Shown: piece by piece, positions 47,581 to 59,413 of the stretch
How positions within the stretch are numbered: position 1 is the first letter of the stretch
Layout: the number at the start of each line of letters is the position of its first letter
Assembly: GCA_028456385.1 (NCBI GenBank)
Contig: JALNQF010000027.1
Coordinates: forward strand, 248,001 to 312,000
Direction: 5' to 3'
DNA: 64,000 nucleotides
From: Ophiosphaerella korrae
Lineage: Eukaryota; Ascomycota; Dothideomycetes; Pleosporales; Phaeosphaeriaceae
Position numbers and translations under genes: made by a program
The notes under the pieces: model-generated
Told to the model about the DNA's origin: nothing
The model's input: only the letters and a program-made list of their open reading frames with translations
Database searches by the model: none

Positions 47581-48040
47581 ATGTGTAGACGTTGTGGTGT
47601 TGTGAAGTGGGATGGTGATGGTTCAAAAAGTTCGAAGGATTGCGGAGGTCCGACGTTCGCCGCAACGCCACTATGGGTGTGACATCCCCACGCACAAAGC
47701 ACGACCAAAAAAAAACAAAGTAGTAAACTCTATGGATAAAGGCGCGTCTGAGTCTACGAGATTCAATTAGTTCATATGTACAGTGACGTTCATCGTAGAC
47801 AAAATTTACATAGCAAATGGTATCATTAACTAAACACCGACCTGGTTCCAGAACCGTACTGAAGTGGAGATGGTACATAATTAGTAGTATACATTCCGAG
47901 AAGACGACCTGATATCGCTGCCAAAGCCGTCTTCCAGTATGACGCTCGATTCACCACCCGAAATGACGCCCCCGACCTCGTCTCGCCCTCCACAAGCTCG
48001 AACGCTGCGGAACCAACTCCACCTCACCGAGTCCCTTCCT
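47581..48040. other. Intergenic region, MTO1 promoter / RIM1 3' UTR
   Basis: 460 bp between two minus-strand genes. No further gene or repeat recognised. Confidence 0.5.
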
Positions 48041-48595
48041 CTATCTAGAACCCTCCACCAACCCCTCATCATCCGTCTGTGCCTCCTCATGACGCGGCCT
48101 CGAAAGCACATCGAAGTTCCCTAACAAACATTAGCCCCATCCAGCACCACAACGCAACCCACTTACTCGAAATCAGACTCAAATTCGACTTATTATTCCC
48201 ATCCTTGTCCAAATACGTATCCATCCTCGCGTCGGCATCGACATAGACCAGCGCCCTGTATTCACACCCAATTAGCCAGTTGCCCCAAAAACCCAATGCA
48301 CGGCACACATAGCAAACACTCACCCCTTGGGCACGTTCAAGAGATAGTCCTTCTGCGCGCCCTCGACGAAGCTCGCAACGCGGAACCAGCTCGTCTTTTG
48401 GTTCTCGCCTTTGCCGTGGTTGGTCGCGATTACGTAGCGCACGAGCGTCTTGTCGCCTGAGGTTGTTACTTCTTCGGGAGCGGTGCCGAGGCGGCCAATG
48501 ACAGTCATGCGCGCAAGTTGAGCACGGGGCGAGGAGCTGAATGCGCGGGCGCAGGATGTGGCACGGAACGCGGTGTTGCGGACGAGGAAGGACAT
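48041..48595 (-). CDS. RIM1: RIM1, mitochondrial single-stranded DNA-binding protein
   Basis: OB-fold protein that coats single-stranded mitochondrial DNA during replication. Exons 48595-48324, 48255-48167 and 48120-48041 splice to 146 residues. The leader (RATSCARAFSSSPRAQLARM) is a typical mitochondrial presequence with an R-x-F-S-S cleavage context. The mature part shows VIGRLGTAPE, VRYVIATNHG, TSWFRVASF, KGALVYVDADARMDTY and NLSLISRNFDVLSRP, the last being the family's C-terminal strand. The ORF-visible part covers only the first exon. The short acidic tail is usual. Confidence 0.95.
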
Positions 48596-48800
48596 TTTAT
48601 TTTGGGTTTGGGGTCGTGGTAGTGGTAGTGGTAGTGGTGGGTTGGGGACGTTTGTTGTGTTGGTTGTTGGGGTAGATTAGATAACGCGTTTTTGCCAAGA
48701 TTTCGGTGGCACGTCACGTCAATTGTGGGAAAATGACTGAAGAGGAATTCAATTGAAAACTTTTGAAATTGCTTGGTATAGCAGGGTATAGATTTTCACA

Positions 48801-50540
48801 TTATCTCTTTGCTTTTTTCTTTTCCCTCTCGTCGTCCTCACTATCGTAGTCCTTGTATATGCCCTTAGGCTGCGTCTTGTCCCACGCCCCAGTAAAAACA
48901 TTCTTTTCTCCAGGCTTGGGCGCGTACTTCAAAAGTGCCTCTCTGGGGTCCTCATCGCGCATGTCGCTTCCCTCAATCTGCTCCATCACGTACTTCTGAT
49001 CTGGCGTTGATTTAGCAAAAGGCGTGACTGCAGGAATATGCGGCCGTCTTGGATCTCGACTCCTGCCTGAGGCTGTGAGACCAACGGTGGGGTGTCGGGC
49101 CGCGAAAGATCCAGGCTGTGGTCCAGGTTTACCACCGGCATCATGCAATTCGCCAGCCATGCCTAAGGGATCCATATCAACTGTTAAGGAAGGGTCATCA
49201 TCGACATGGCGCTTCTTGGGCGCTTTACTGAGAATGCCAAGAGCACCTCCATTGGAGAGGCTAGGGTTAAATAGGACTGTCGTCTGGCCATTAGCAGACC
49301 CAGTGAAGATTTGGTTGATCTTGGGGTGCCAATTTACTGCGATGAGTGGTGAACCTGGCGTGACTGGCGTGACTAGTTCTGGGCGGAGGGTGGCTGGGTT
49401 GAGGATGTGAAGATGGCCTGTTTCTGACCCGGTAATGACGCTTTGAGAGTTTGGTGCAAACTTGATGTTCGAAGTAGGGTATTGTGATGATGTTGATGTG
49501 TGCGATGTTGTGTTCACCGGTGCCTTGAACTTCCTCGTGTCCCATAGCTTGATCGTGTCGTCTCCACCTCTTGTAATGACCAACCTGCCATCGGCACTAA
49601 TGTCTAATCCGCTTGTCCAGGTATCTTTTACGTGCGCATCTCGAATCTCTGCTGTCGGTCGGTGATAAGGGCCTTCACCTCCCCACATGACAAGACTGCC
49701 GTCTAGCGCTGCAGAGATCAGCATGCTGCTGTTTCCTTCTGCCGCGGCACCCCATGCAATTGCTGTCATCCTCGTCATGCCTGCGCTCCCTGCCGCCCTG
49801 GATTTGTGCACGATGACCTCCTCTTGCTTCATCCGCTTATTCACATCCCATATCCGCACGGTGCTGTCTGTGCCTGCTGTGGCGAATCGGTCGCGAATTG
49901 TGGGATGCCAGGCGCCGCTCGTTATCTCGGAAGTATGCCCCTTGGTGTTATGCTTGTCTCGCAAATACATGTCACCCTTGACGAATTCGGATATGAGGTC
50001 GCCATCTCTACCGAAAAGTCTCGCTTGTGATGTTGCCGTGATACACAAGAATTGGGCGTTAGAGTGTGGACTGAATGACACCTGGTAGATTGAATGCGAC
50101 TCGGTAGATGCAGACGGCTTAGTGACAAAAGGGTCCACTGTCTTGAATGCGCGTATTGAGCTCGGGGTCAGCGCGCTCAAGTCGTGCAAGTTGATCGTGC
50201 AGTCATTACTGCCGGTGACCAGTCGGGTGCCCGAGGCGTCGAGCGCAATGGTGGTTATTGCGCGATTGTGCGTTTTTATTACCAATTCATGTGTAACTGG
50301 AAATTCTTCCTCGTCATCACTGTCATCATCGCTATCATCGTCCGAATCTTTTCCATCATCTGATCTAGTATCTTTCTTATTCGGTTTGTTCTCATCCACT
50401 ATCTTTCTCCGTGCGCGCTCAATCTGCTCTTGGACGTTGGCGGCAGCATCTTTTTTCCCAAATTGGGCTGGCATATACTGGCGCAGGGCCTCATCTTCAT
50501 CTGCGGAAAATTCCATCATGGGTTGTGCATAATCATGCAA
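48801..50540 (-). CDS. WD40-repeat protein, WDR70 homologue
   Basis: Single exon, 579 residues. An acidic N-terminal region (MPAQFGKK, then a long Asp/Ser/Glu run near residues 62-80) is followed by a WD40 propeller from about residue 80 to 400, with blades ending in TIKLWDTRKF, TVRIWDVNKR and similar. The conserved C-terminal segments HIPAVTPFAKSTPDQKYV and DPREALLKYA identify the WDR70/gastrulation-defective family. In fission yeast and humans WDR70 works with the CUL4-DDB1 ligase in histone H2B ubiquitination at DNA breaks. The true start may be an internal Met at 50519 or 50516 rather than 50540. Divergent from the dehydrogenase-like gene. Confidence 0.9.
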   Translation of the reverse strand: MHDYAQPMMEFSADEDEALRQYMPAQFGKKDAAANVQEQIERARRKIVDENKPNKKDTRSDDGKDSDDDSDDDSDDEEEFPVTHELVIKTHNRAITTIALDASGTRLVTGSNDCTINLHDLSALTPSSIRAFKTVDPFVTKPSASTESHSIYQVSFSPHSNAQFLCITATSQARLFGRDGDLISEFVKGDMYLRDKHNTKGHTSEITSGAWHPTIRDRFATAGTDSTVRIWDVNKRMKQEEVIVHKSRAAGSAGMTRMTAIAWGAAAEGNSSMLISAALDGSLVMWGGEGPYHRPTAEIRDAHVKDTWTSGLDISADGRLVITRGGDDTIKLWDTRKFKAPVNTTSHTSTSSQYPTSNIKFAPNSQSVITGSETGHLHILNPATLRPELVTPVTPGSPLIAVNWHPKINQIFTGSANGQTTVLFNPSLSNGGALGILSKAPKKRHVDDDPSLTVDMDPLGMAGELHDAGGKPGPQPGSFAARHPTVGLTASGRSRDPRRPHIPAVTPFAKSTPDQKYVMEQIEGSDMRDEDPREALLKYAPKPGEKNVFTGAWDKTQPKGIYKDYDSEDDEREKKKAKR

Positions 50541-51003
50541 GTATGCTTATGGGTGTTGTTGTAGATGGCAAGCTTCACATGATGGCGCTGAGGTCGGTCA
50601 GGGTCTAGGCTGCCTAGGCTGCACTGTGACGTGACGCGCCGCGCTATGACCACACTAAAACTCCACCTACTCCAAGTGCGGTAATATGTTCAGACTCTAC
50701 TCTCTCATGACAAATCGGATGGATTACAGCACCAACTCTCTTTATATATTTAGATGACAAACATCCACAGATTACTAAAATAAAATGTGTAGAAACGATG
50801 CCGCTCCGGCACTGAGCGAATCTATAGGTGCCGTCAGATGATGACAAGATGAAGTTGGCATCGGCAAGATCTGAGATGAATATAAAAACTTAGGCCTTCC
50901 ATCCCAAGCAGATACAGCACTCTAAAAGATATTCCATACAACGATTGCAATCACAGCTACTTCATCTCTTACTCTCTAAAGTTACATACCAACCACCTCC
51001 AAA
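50541..51003. other. Divergent region, WDR70 / SDR-like gene
   Basis: 463 bp between start codons pointing apart. A CT-rich tract lies just upstream of 51004. No other signal. Confidence 0.45.
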
Positions 51004-51801
51004 ATGACCCGAACCCTCATCGTCTTCGGCGCCGGCCCAGGCATAGGAAATGTACATTTGTCGCTCCCCTCCAACTTCCCATCTAACCACAAAAACAGCA
51101 CACAGCCGCTACATTTGCAACCAAAGGCATAAACCACATCATCCTTCTGAGTCGCAACGCCCAACGCCTCCAAAACGACGACGCCCCATTCGTATCCCAA
51201 GCAGCCCCCACCGCCAAAATCGACACTCTCCGTCTCGACCTCGCAGATCTGCCTTCCATCCCAAACGCCCTATCCCAACTCGACGCCCTGACGCAAAATG
51301 AAGACGTCGAAGTCGTGTTCTTCAACGCGGCGCGCATCGCGCCGACAAGTGAAGTCCTAGGCGTCAGCGTCGAGGAAATCGACGAGGATTTCAAGGTACG
51401 TTTTCTCCCCTGCCCATGCAGTGACGACGAGGTGTTAACGGATATAGGTCACGAATCTCGCCTTGTACATCATTGCCCAACACTACATTCCGAAACTCCA
51501 GGCGCTAGCCAAATCCGGGTCATCGTTCAGGCCAGCGCTCCTAGTGACTAACAGCCATTTGCCGTGGGATCCGGAACCGCAGCTCTTGTCTTTGTCGCTG
51601 GTCAAGGCGGCGCAGCGGAATATGGTGCAGAGTTTTAGTCGCGCGTTTGGTGGGAGTGGTGTGCATGCTGGGCTGGTTTCTGTGGAGGGGGTTGTTGCAC
51701 CGGAAAATAGATTGTTGAATCCTGAGACGATTGCGAAGATGACGGTGGAGTTTTGGGAGAAGGGGGTGGGAGGTGGTTTGGAGGTTAATGTGAGGGAGTA
51801 A
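51004..51801 (+). CDS. Short-chain dehydrogenase/reductase-like protein
   Basis: Exons 51004-51051, 51099-51395 and 51448-51801 splice to 232 residues. The N terminus VFGAGPGIGNH matches the glycine-rich NAD(P)-binding turn of the SDR fold, and FFNAARIAP stands where classical SDRs have NAG. The usual YxxxK catalytic pair is not obvious: the region after the SNSH-like TNSHLP segment reads LSLVKAAQRN, with Lys but no Tyr four before it. It may therefore bind a cofactor without classical reductase chemistry, or be an atypical SDR. The second acceptor was chosen after AACAG because it keeps frame. Converges closely (152 bp) with the membrane-protein gene. Confidence 0.8.
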
Positions 51802-51953
51802 ATGGTTTGTGCATTTTCTTGTCAGGATCATCAATCTTAAGTGTTAAGAGTTACATATATTATTAACCATTGCAGTAAGCGGTTCTTGAAGCATGTCTGT
51901 GTGCGAGTCATTATAGCCATCTGCCCAACTATAAAGGTTGAAACTGTCCCTTG

Positions 51954-53109
51954 TTATCCAAAGGATGGAAAGTACTGTGCCCATTGTATTGTCTGATATG
52001 CCGTAATAGGTAGGTCTCTCAAGCCTACAAACATTTCCACAAACATGTACAATCGCATGAAACCATAGACTAACAACAAAATAGCTACTGATAACAATAT
52101 CCAAATTTCTTCTTGTTCGAAAAATTCCAGACTGGGCATCACAGCAGATAATAAAGCAGTCCCTACACTACATATCCGCCAAAGAATGCGCTCAACCGGA
52201 GAAGCAAAGTGAAAGTTCCAGCCGACAACATGCAGAGATCCAAAGCAGAAACCTATGAGAATACTTACAATACTTGGCCATTTGAAATTCAACAATCCAC
52301 CCCCACCAATGTTTACATGCGAGATGAAATTTTCGTCACCGACGTCACTTGGGACTGTTTCTTTGAGAAGAATTGGGGTGCGACTGAATTTTGACGTACC
52401 AAGTCAATCAATGAATGTGCCATTTTGAGCCTGGATGATACGTACACGCCGTATGGTTTCTTCCACCAAACAAAGTAGGTGATGATAGTGCAAAGCACGT
52501 TGCCTAAGGTAAATAATTCCAGCGTGGTCACTGGTAAGCCCTCGACTGCTCGGCCAATAATCTGCATAAAGAACCAAGCAATCTGCGCCAAGGCGATTAC
52601 CTTGACTAGTATGTCGCCTTGGCATAAGTCATCAATTTGCGAGTCTGTTATTGATGGCCATTCCAGGCTTCCGGATTCAAAGTATTCAAGTAGTTTTTCA
52701 GGCGTTATACGGAGTCGTTCAGGCTGGTTGCTACTGTCCTTAAGTGTAACAAAGCCACCCATATAGAGGAAGAAGGATTGTTTGAGTGACCATCCAGGGC
52801 ACTACGTATGTCAGGAAAGTATTCTACGTAATCCCTAGAGAAAATACCTACTCGGCGCTTGTAGGCCATCGTCTCCCAAAGTTCGATTGCAGCCATATAA
52901 GTGAGCCACTCTGGTGCAAGTAACCCCAAAGCGAGGTAGCTCAATCTACTCTTGAATCGAGCGAATTGCCCACCACCTTCTGCTGGTAAATTCGGATGGA
53001 CCGCGGTCCAGACACAAATGAATATCGTTCCAAGGCAACCCCACACGAGCCCTATCGTCCCACGTCCGTGAGGCTCCGGCATCCAACCAGTGGTAGTAGA
53101 ATTAACCAT
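51954..53109 (-). CDS. Multi-pass membrane protein of an uncharacterised fungal family
   Basis: Three exons inferred: 53109 to about 52854, about 52805 to 52390, and about 52347 to 51954. The N terminus has GTIGLVWGCLGTIFICVWTA, a first hydrophobic segment, then AVHPNLP and a WETMAYKRR cytosolic stretch. The middle exon shows ITDSQIDDLCQGD and a hydrophobic helix pair ending in VWWKKPYGV. The last exon has four or five hydrophobic segments with VERILWRICS. This arrangement recurs in large fungal families of unknown function, often near the end of gene clusters or in pathogens. No enzyme motif is visible. Splice sites are tentative because the last frame shift needs a 43-nt intron with GTCAAA as donor. 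Confidence 0.72.
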
Positions 53110-54106
53110 CGTAACAAGTTCGTCGTATGAAGTTTATTGTGCGCAGTAAAGTGTATATTCGAATTACCGGGCAAGCCTAGGGCACAATGCCTAACTACTT
53201 ATGCGTGTCGAACAGTTGGGGCCGGCCTGAGGCTGAGTCTCAGCTTGGTGCGCCTGCATACTCGGTTGGCTTACGTGGATATGCAGGAGCGACGCCACAG
53301 CATACACCTGTTGTCCTGATAGGCTCTATTCAGGAGGCAAAGCCCAGGTGACGTGGTAATGGCTACAGGAGGAGAGCAACTGTTGACCAAGAAATCCGAT
53401 TGCTCGAAAAACACGTCGAGGGTGTAAGCAGGATCAAAAAAAGTGAGGGGGTGGAGGCCTTTTATAGCTGCATGGCACAAAGTCAAAGGAAACCGCGGCC
53501 TCGAGCACCCACAAACACAGCAGTCACATGCCCAACCGCTATTTGAACATTTCTTATTTCATCTACCACCTACCCTACACCCCCCTGCCCCCCTCCTTCC
53601 TTCCCCACCCCACACACAACCATTACCCAGTATCGGCACTATCAAAGCGCCTCGAAAAAGAAAAAAAAACTCTCTCAACACACCCACCAAACGAAAATAA
53701 GTTCCCACACCACCCTAATCTAACCCAAACCGCACCGCACCAAAAACTATGCTGCACCATATCAAAGCGCCACCAATGCCTCAATCGCGTGCCAGAAGGA
53801 TAAAAACAAGGCTGCCATATCGCAGCGACAGATGAGAAGCGAAGGAGAGAAAAAAAAGTTTGTTGTACAATTGGGTGTCAGAGTGTGTGTGTGTGTGTGG
53901 ATTACAGGGTGGAAGTAAGCGCGCCAGGGTTGGATAAGATCAAAAGGATGGAATGCTGTGGACGCCGGACGATGTATGTCGAACGAGAAGGAAGGGCAAG
54001 TATGCGGCGCCGGGACGCCTGGACTCCGGGTAAAATGGGCGCAAAGTATCCAGCCGTTACGATGGGAAAGAAAGACGTGCCGTGGGGCGGAAGGATTGTT
54101 GGTGTC
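53110..54106. other. Intergenic region, membrane-protein gene / KNR4
   Basis: About 1 kb, C-rich and A-rich by turns, with a short GT microsatellite at 53883-53898. The open frames here are low complexity. No gene supported. Confidence 0.5.
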
Positions 54107-55767
54107 CTAGATCTCAACTGTTTTGAGGTCTGAGGTCTCGGCGACGGGGCTCTTCACGGCTGGGGCTTTAGCTTTATCGTCGGTGTCTTCCTTAGCATCT
54201 TTGCTCTCCTTGTTCTCCTTTTCGCTTCCGAGGCTGGACCTTGTGGGGGGGAACTCGTTGCTGGGGCGAGGAGTATCAACGGAGATCAGCTTGTCCATTG
54301 CGCCATTGGCCTTGAAGTCAAGATCTGTGTGCACGCGGATAGGCTGTGGAGTCTCTTCTGCAACTCTCGCCAAAGGGCTTGAGAGCTTACCCCTGGGACT
54401 GATACCTTTTGACTTTTTCGAAAGTCGGACGGGGCTGCGGCCTCGATCTTCGGGTCCAACGACCGGGCTGTGGTACGGGCTGCTCGCTGTGCTACTGGGA
54501 ACAACGCTACCGGGGGCGTTGGGGTTGACTCGAAGGCCGCTGTTTGGCCGGCGCTTGGCAGGTGGTCGTCGGCCGTACTTTTGGTCACACCGCCAGCGGA
54601 GGACCTCTAGGTATGGCGGTTCGACATTCTGGCGCTTGAATGCTAGAAGTTTGAGTTCACCAGTCTCCTCGTCAATGTGTACGTTGTCTGAGCCAATGTC
54701 GTCGGCCACCATGGCCAGCAAAGCGCCCCAAGAGCGTGCAACGACATATTTGCAGTCGTAGTCGCGACCATAGATGATAATCTGACCCCATGTGCCGCTG
54801 GGACCCGGGGCGAGGTCAGTGGCAAGGTAGTTGCCTCCCCAATCACGAGCGAGAGGAATCCAGGCGGGGTGGGCATAGACCTTCTGGATAGCGTTTGGTG
54901 GCTGTGAATCCTGCTTTGCCATGAGGTCTTGGCGCCAAAGAGGGTTGGTTGTGGACTGGACTTGGGCAACGGGCGGCATTGTAGACGAGCCGGCAAAGGC
55001 CTTGACGGGGATCTGGGGGCTTCGGTAGTCAGGCTTTGTGGTGAGGTACTCGTCGGCAACCTTACGCCAGTTCTTCCACTCCATGACAATCTCTTCACAG
55101 TCGAGCAGCATCATGCCGAAGACGACCCCGGTAGGGAGGCCGCCGCGCTCCTGGCCATCGTGGACCTGCAGCGATTCTCGGACGTCCATGGGAAGCGTGG
55201 CATCGAGCTCGTGCTCCAGCTCGTTGACGTCGTTGGATGTGCAGCCTTCGCAGATGTTGTCGAACAGCTCCTCGTAGTGGTCCTCGACCCAGCGGTCGAT
55301 GCGCTTCCACGAATGCGACACGGGCGGGGGCGGGGGCAGGCCGTCGCTGAAGTTCTGCATCTGGATACCGCCATTGGCGCCCTTGTCGAAGGCGTCGCCG
55401 TCGGCCGTGGCTTGGCGGCTCAGCGACCCGCGCATGCCTGGCGAGTAGGGCGAGCTCGGCGACATGGGGGCCCGGGGAGAGCCGATAAAGCCATTGCTGG
55501 TGGCCAAGTCGTCGTGCGCGTAGGGCGAGGACAGGTCGGTGCGAGACTCGACGCCGCTGGTTGCAATCGAGGTCAGGGTGGCATGGCGGCTCTGGGGGAG
55601 GGGAATGTGACGGCCGGTGCGGTAGGGCGAGTCGTGGGAGGCGTGGCGGTCGTACGAGGTCATGGTGTGCCAGAAGTCCTTGAAGGACGCTGCAATCCTG
55701 TCTCGCGGTCAGTGTCGGGGGCCCAGACACGGCAGTCTCGCGTGCGGGTGCCTTACTGTTGCGCCAT
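54107..55767 (-). CDS. KNR4: KNR4/SMI1 cell wall assembly regulator
   Basis: Regulator of beta-1,3-glucan synthesis and of the cell wall integrity MAP kinase pathway. I infer two exons: an 11-nt first exon 55767-55757 and 55697-54107, giving 533 residues. The join gives MAQQ then IAASFKDFWHTMTSYDRHA, matching the family start. The SMI1_KNR4 domain covers about residues 130-380: SWKRIDRWVEDHYEELFDN, LPMDVRESLQVHDGQERGG, WIPLARDWGGNYLATDLAPG, GQIIIYGRDYDCKYV and a C-terminal LEVLRWRCDQKYGRRP. N- and C-terminal arms are disordered and rich in Ser/Pro, as in yeast. A long upstream region without genes suggests complex control. Confidence 0.93.
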
Positions 55768-57569
55768 GGTGCCGGCGAGGGAGGGAGAGAAGAGCGCGAG
55801 CGAGCGACTGGGCGACGGGGCGGGTGGGCGACTGAGCGAGTGTGGGATTGCGCTCCGCCCGGCGAAGTGGACTAAGCAAGCAAAGAGCAGCAGCGAGTGC
55901 AAGACAGACGCAGACGATTACGGCAAGAAAGAGAGCGGTGGGTTGGGTGGAGCGGTGAGTGGTGACAGAGAGTCGAGCTCTTGCCAGTGCGCTTTCCTGC
56001 CTGTGACTGACGTTTCCCTGTGTTAAGGGATAAAAGACGCTAACCACGCTGGGCGAGGATTGCCCCCCAGCAGTGTGCTGCGCTGAACGGTTTCCGTAAT
56101 TTAAGCCACCGTTTGCCCTCCTATGCTTAGACTGTGGGCCATACGGCTGTGGGGTGAATGCGTGCACACGAGCGAGCGAGCAAAGTACCAACGGCCAGTC
56201 TGCTGCCTGTTGTGCTGTGGCTTTGGCTTGTGCCGTGCCTGCTTTGTTATGCCGCGAGCATCCCTTCCACCGGCCCTCATCAATCTGCATCAATCGCTGC
56301 ATACCCACTGCACGTGTGCGAACATGGCCTGCGCTATTAATAGGATTAATAGGCCTCCTCTCGACCCAGCAATCCCTATTGCCTTCTTCTCAGGGGACCT
56401 TTGATCCTGCACACCCGCAATCTTCGTCGTCCGGGTGCCTGTCGCCACTTCACCGCCCACAGGTAGCCACCACGGGCCGCCAGATCTGTTCCACATGCAG
56501 CACAACACCGTTTCAGAAGTCAGTCGTCGGCCCAGCCTATCATGGGCCTGCATTGCCGGCCGCCTGCAGAAAGCCGCCGCCGGGAATCAGGCTTGACGCC
56601 ACGCCGAAGCCGTTGGAGCACGTAATTCGACAGCCTGCCTGTTCCTCGCTTTCTCTGCCCACTTTCTCCACCTGCTGCCTGCGTCATGAGCAAACAAGCT
56701 GCGGCTCAAGTCGCCTTCTTGCATTGCGCGAGGCTGCTGGAGCTGTCGTGCCGCTTGTGTGGCCTCGTGTAGCCATGAGACGTGTGGCCACAACCATTGT
56801 TTCAATCAAAGTGACGTGTCACCAAGACAAGCGTTTCTTGACGCAATGCTTGACGGTTGCTTGCGCCTTGCTATACCTCAAGTGCGTGCTCCTAGCATTC
56901 ATTACCTGTGACTTTGGCTTGCGAGAAATGGCCCTGCCGCAGTCCGCATCACCTTCCAAACATGCTACCTAGTCGTGCCCGGAACGTGACGATTGTTGCG
57001 CTGAAATTAGCGGAAACATGCTGGCCCAGTATCCCCTAGCACGTCCGGCCCAATCTCCACCCACCCCACCAAACAATACCCTGTCAGAGTGAGGCCTGTG
57101 AAACATCATCAGACTGAACCACAACATACCTACACAGGAGGTACAGTGGTACACCCGAATTCAAGAACGTGCAGATTCAGAGATTCAGACGTGTTGGGGG
57201 GGGAAGGGGGGGGGGGCCAAGGGTGAGCGCATTTGTCACTCTGCAACGCAATAACTGCTACCATTGGATTGTCATCATGTAATTGCTTGGCTACGGTCTA
57301 TCGCCCCTCCATCTACCATAGCTATCATGATACCTAGACGCAATTACTTGTCTGAATGTCGTCTATTTTGACGTGAGCATGTGCCGCACTAGTACCTGAC
57401 CCCAGATTCAGATCTCAGTGACACGTGGGTCAATACGAGATGATGCGCTTCCCAACTCGCGAGTAAGCGCTTCGAGTCAGTAACGTCAGCTCGTGTGTCT
57501 AGCCGATCGAACAAAGCATAGCCATGTATTTGTGCCAGTGATTTTTCGCGAGCCATGGCAATGCCGTCT
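55768..57569. other. Long intergenic region upstream of KNR4
   Basis: 1.8 kb. Frames here have skewed composition (Arg/Ala/Cys/Ser) and no family signal. A G-rich run lies at 57196-57217. Probably the KNR4 promoter plus the edge of island B. Confidence 0.5.
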
Positions 57570-59413
57570 TCACGTTGCCGATGTGAAGCGAATTAGTTCC
57601 TTCCGTAAAGGCAACACAATACCTTCCACAGCTTGACCTAGGAACTCGGGGCCCTGTAGAGTTTTACCAGTTTCACGGAAACATGCCAGGCAGCGTCTTA
57701 TAGCGAGTTCAATGCCACAAGGGAGATTGTCCTGTGACTCATCCAACCAATGCGTAGCCATCTCGGATGGTTTCTCGGGGGTCCTTGAACAGCAATGAGT
57801 CAGCGATCGCCGACCTTTTCTTTTGATATCTATCGGCGGTAGTTCCGTGATACAGCTCTAAAAGAGAGACGGCCAATGCAACAAATGTTCTATTTCCTCT
57901 GGGATAGGTGTTTTGTCCGTCGTTTTGAGCTCAATCATCGCTGGTGCCACATATGGATGATCAGTATCGATGGAGTTTGTGGGCATCGTTTGGTAGAAGA
58001 AAATGCCTTTTGCGGCCCATAGGCCAATAAGCCAGGGTGTTGAATTCAGACAGAGAACATTGGAGGCGAGCGTCAGAGCTAGGCTGTAACGCTGCTTGTT
58101 GGTCCACTCCACAGGCTTGCCATGCGCGGCTGGACGGCGATCCAGGAGATCTTCTAGTGTCAGAACATTGACAGATGGTGGATGTGTCTCTTTCATTCCA
58201 ATTGAATGAGCGAGATGAAGCTTGCCCTTGCTGTCCAACGTAAATTTGGGTCGCGAATCCTGCATCGTCCCGATCAATGCGCACAGGTTCTGGACCTGAC
58301 GGGCCGGGCCATGCGGTAAAGTAGAAGTTGATCTTGGATCCGAGGCTTCGTCATTCACATGCATCTCTGCTGTTTTCTGGGTCCATGCCGAATCGACACC
58401 CGTTGCCGTGGACGTAAAGGATACCGTAAAACTACCCTTCAATGTTTTGTTCGCGCCATGAGCGGATGGGTGTCCCAATGGTTCCAATTGTAAGTTTGCC
58501 TTGTGCGAATGTTTACATGGATAAGTCCATGACAGTGAGCCGTGTAAGCTCTTCGCATAGCCTTGAATTTTCAGCAAATCGTTTTTAGATACAACTGTAG
58601 GCTCGTGTGGCTTGTGGTTGCTATGTAACATAAAGTTAGCGCAAGGGAGAGATTATAAAGATCTAAACATCAAGGGCCAAGGCAAGCTGTTTGAATGGTA
58701 TCAGATCGTTTACGGGAGATATGTTACTTACTTCTCAATCATGTGGATTTGTAGGTTGAGCATCAAAAGTCTACCGACCTGGTTGCCCAGTTCCTGCAAA
58801 TCACCGTTGAAACCGGCTTTACACATTGTAAAACAAACCCGGTTGTAAAGCTGAGGCCAGTATCCCGCTTCCGTTGAGTTCGCAACCCCGAGTGCCAATG
58901 AATTGGTGCTTGAGAGCTAGACAAAATTAGCACCATAGAATAGAGCCCAGAGGCTACCCATCCATACCTCAGTGCCACCATACAAATCTAATTTGCTCTT
59001 GATTTACTCCATTACCTCCCCCATGTTGACAATGTTGTCCTGATACAGCTGATAAAATCCCTGTAGTCTGTTCTGAAGCTCCATGGACATGTATTGTTCA
59101 TTCGACAGCGGTAATGAGGGATTCTTGACTATGTTGTCTAGTTTGTCTTTGGGCATGAAAAGCTGGGGGGGAAAGAGGACTGCTAGCTAATAGTGGAAAT
59201 GCTAGTGCTCAAACTTTTTGATGAGAGCTTCCCGATCCTTGTTGTAGGAAGTGAAGCTAAGCATGGCATTTCTGTACCCTAGATGCGATTGTTAGCATAA
59301 CGCTCTCGAAGACTAAATGCCTGTTCACTGAAAAACAAACTTTTGATTATCATATTCATGATACCTACGAGAACGTTTTCAAGAGCATGACCTGCAATTC
59401 TCCGGACGTCCAT
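57570..59413 (-). pseudogene. DUF7580-like gene broken by in-frame stops
   Basis: A multi-exon gene of the fungal DUF7580 family. From the ATG at 59413 the frame is readable through credible introns: one with GTATCA donor and GCATCTAG acceptor (about 59357-59283), one with GTATGG donor, GCTAAT branch and GTCTAG acceptor near 58970-58920, and one with GTAAGT near 58732-58623. Segments include VGYRNAMLSF, LANSTEAGYWPQLYNRV-like VANSTEAGYW, LLDRRP, SLALTLASNVLCLNSTPWL and IRRCLACFRE. Four in-frame stops (TAG, TAG, TAA, TAG at about 59207, 59192, 59009 and 57858) interrupt an otherwise intact frame. All four match CAG or CAA in the expected place, i.e. CpA to TpA. The family is common near NLR-type genes, though its function is uncertain. 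Confidence 0.7.

Noticed and set aside
51004..51801. Calling the SDR-like protein a classical active reductase
   Set aside because: The YxxxK catalytic pair is not visible in the expected place, so enzyme activity cannot be asserted.
54929..56026. 365-codon plus-strand frame opposite KNR4
   Set aside because: Lies antisense to conserved KNR4 domain codons and is composed of biased Gly/Val/Ala/Arg sequence typical of shadows.
56154..56972. 272-codon frame in the KNR4 upstream region
   Set aside because: No domain, mixed Cys/Ser/Ala/Leu composition and no intron or start context; most likely random.
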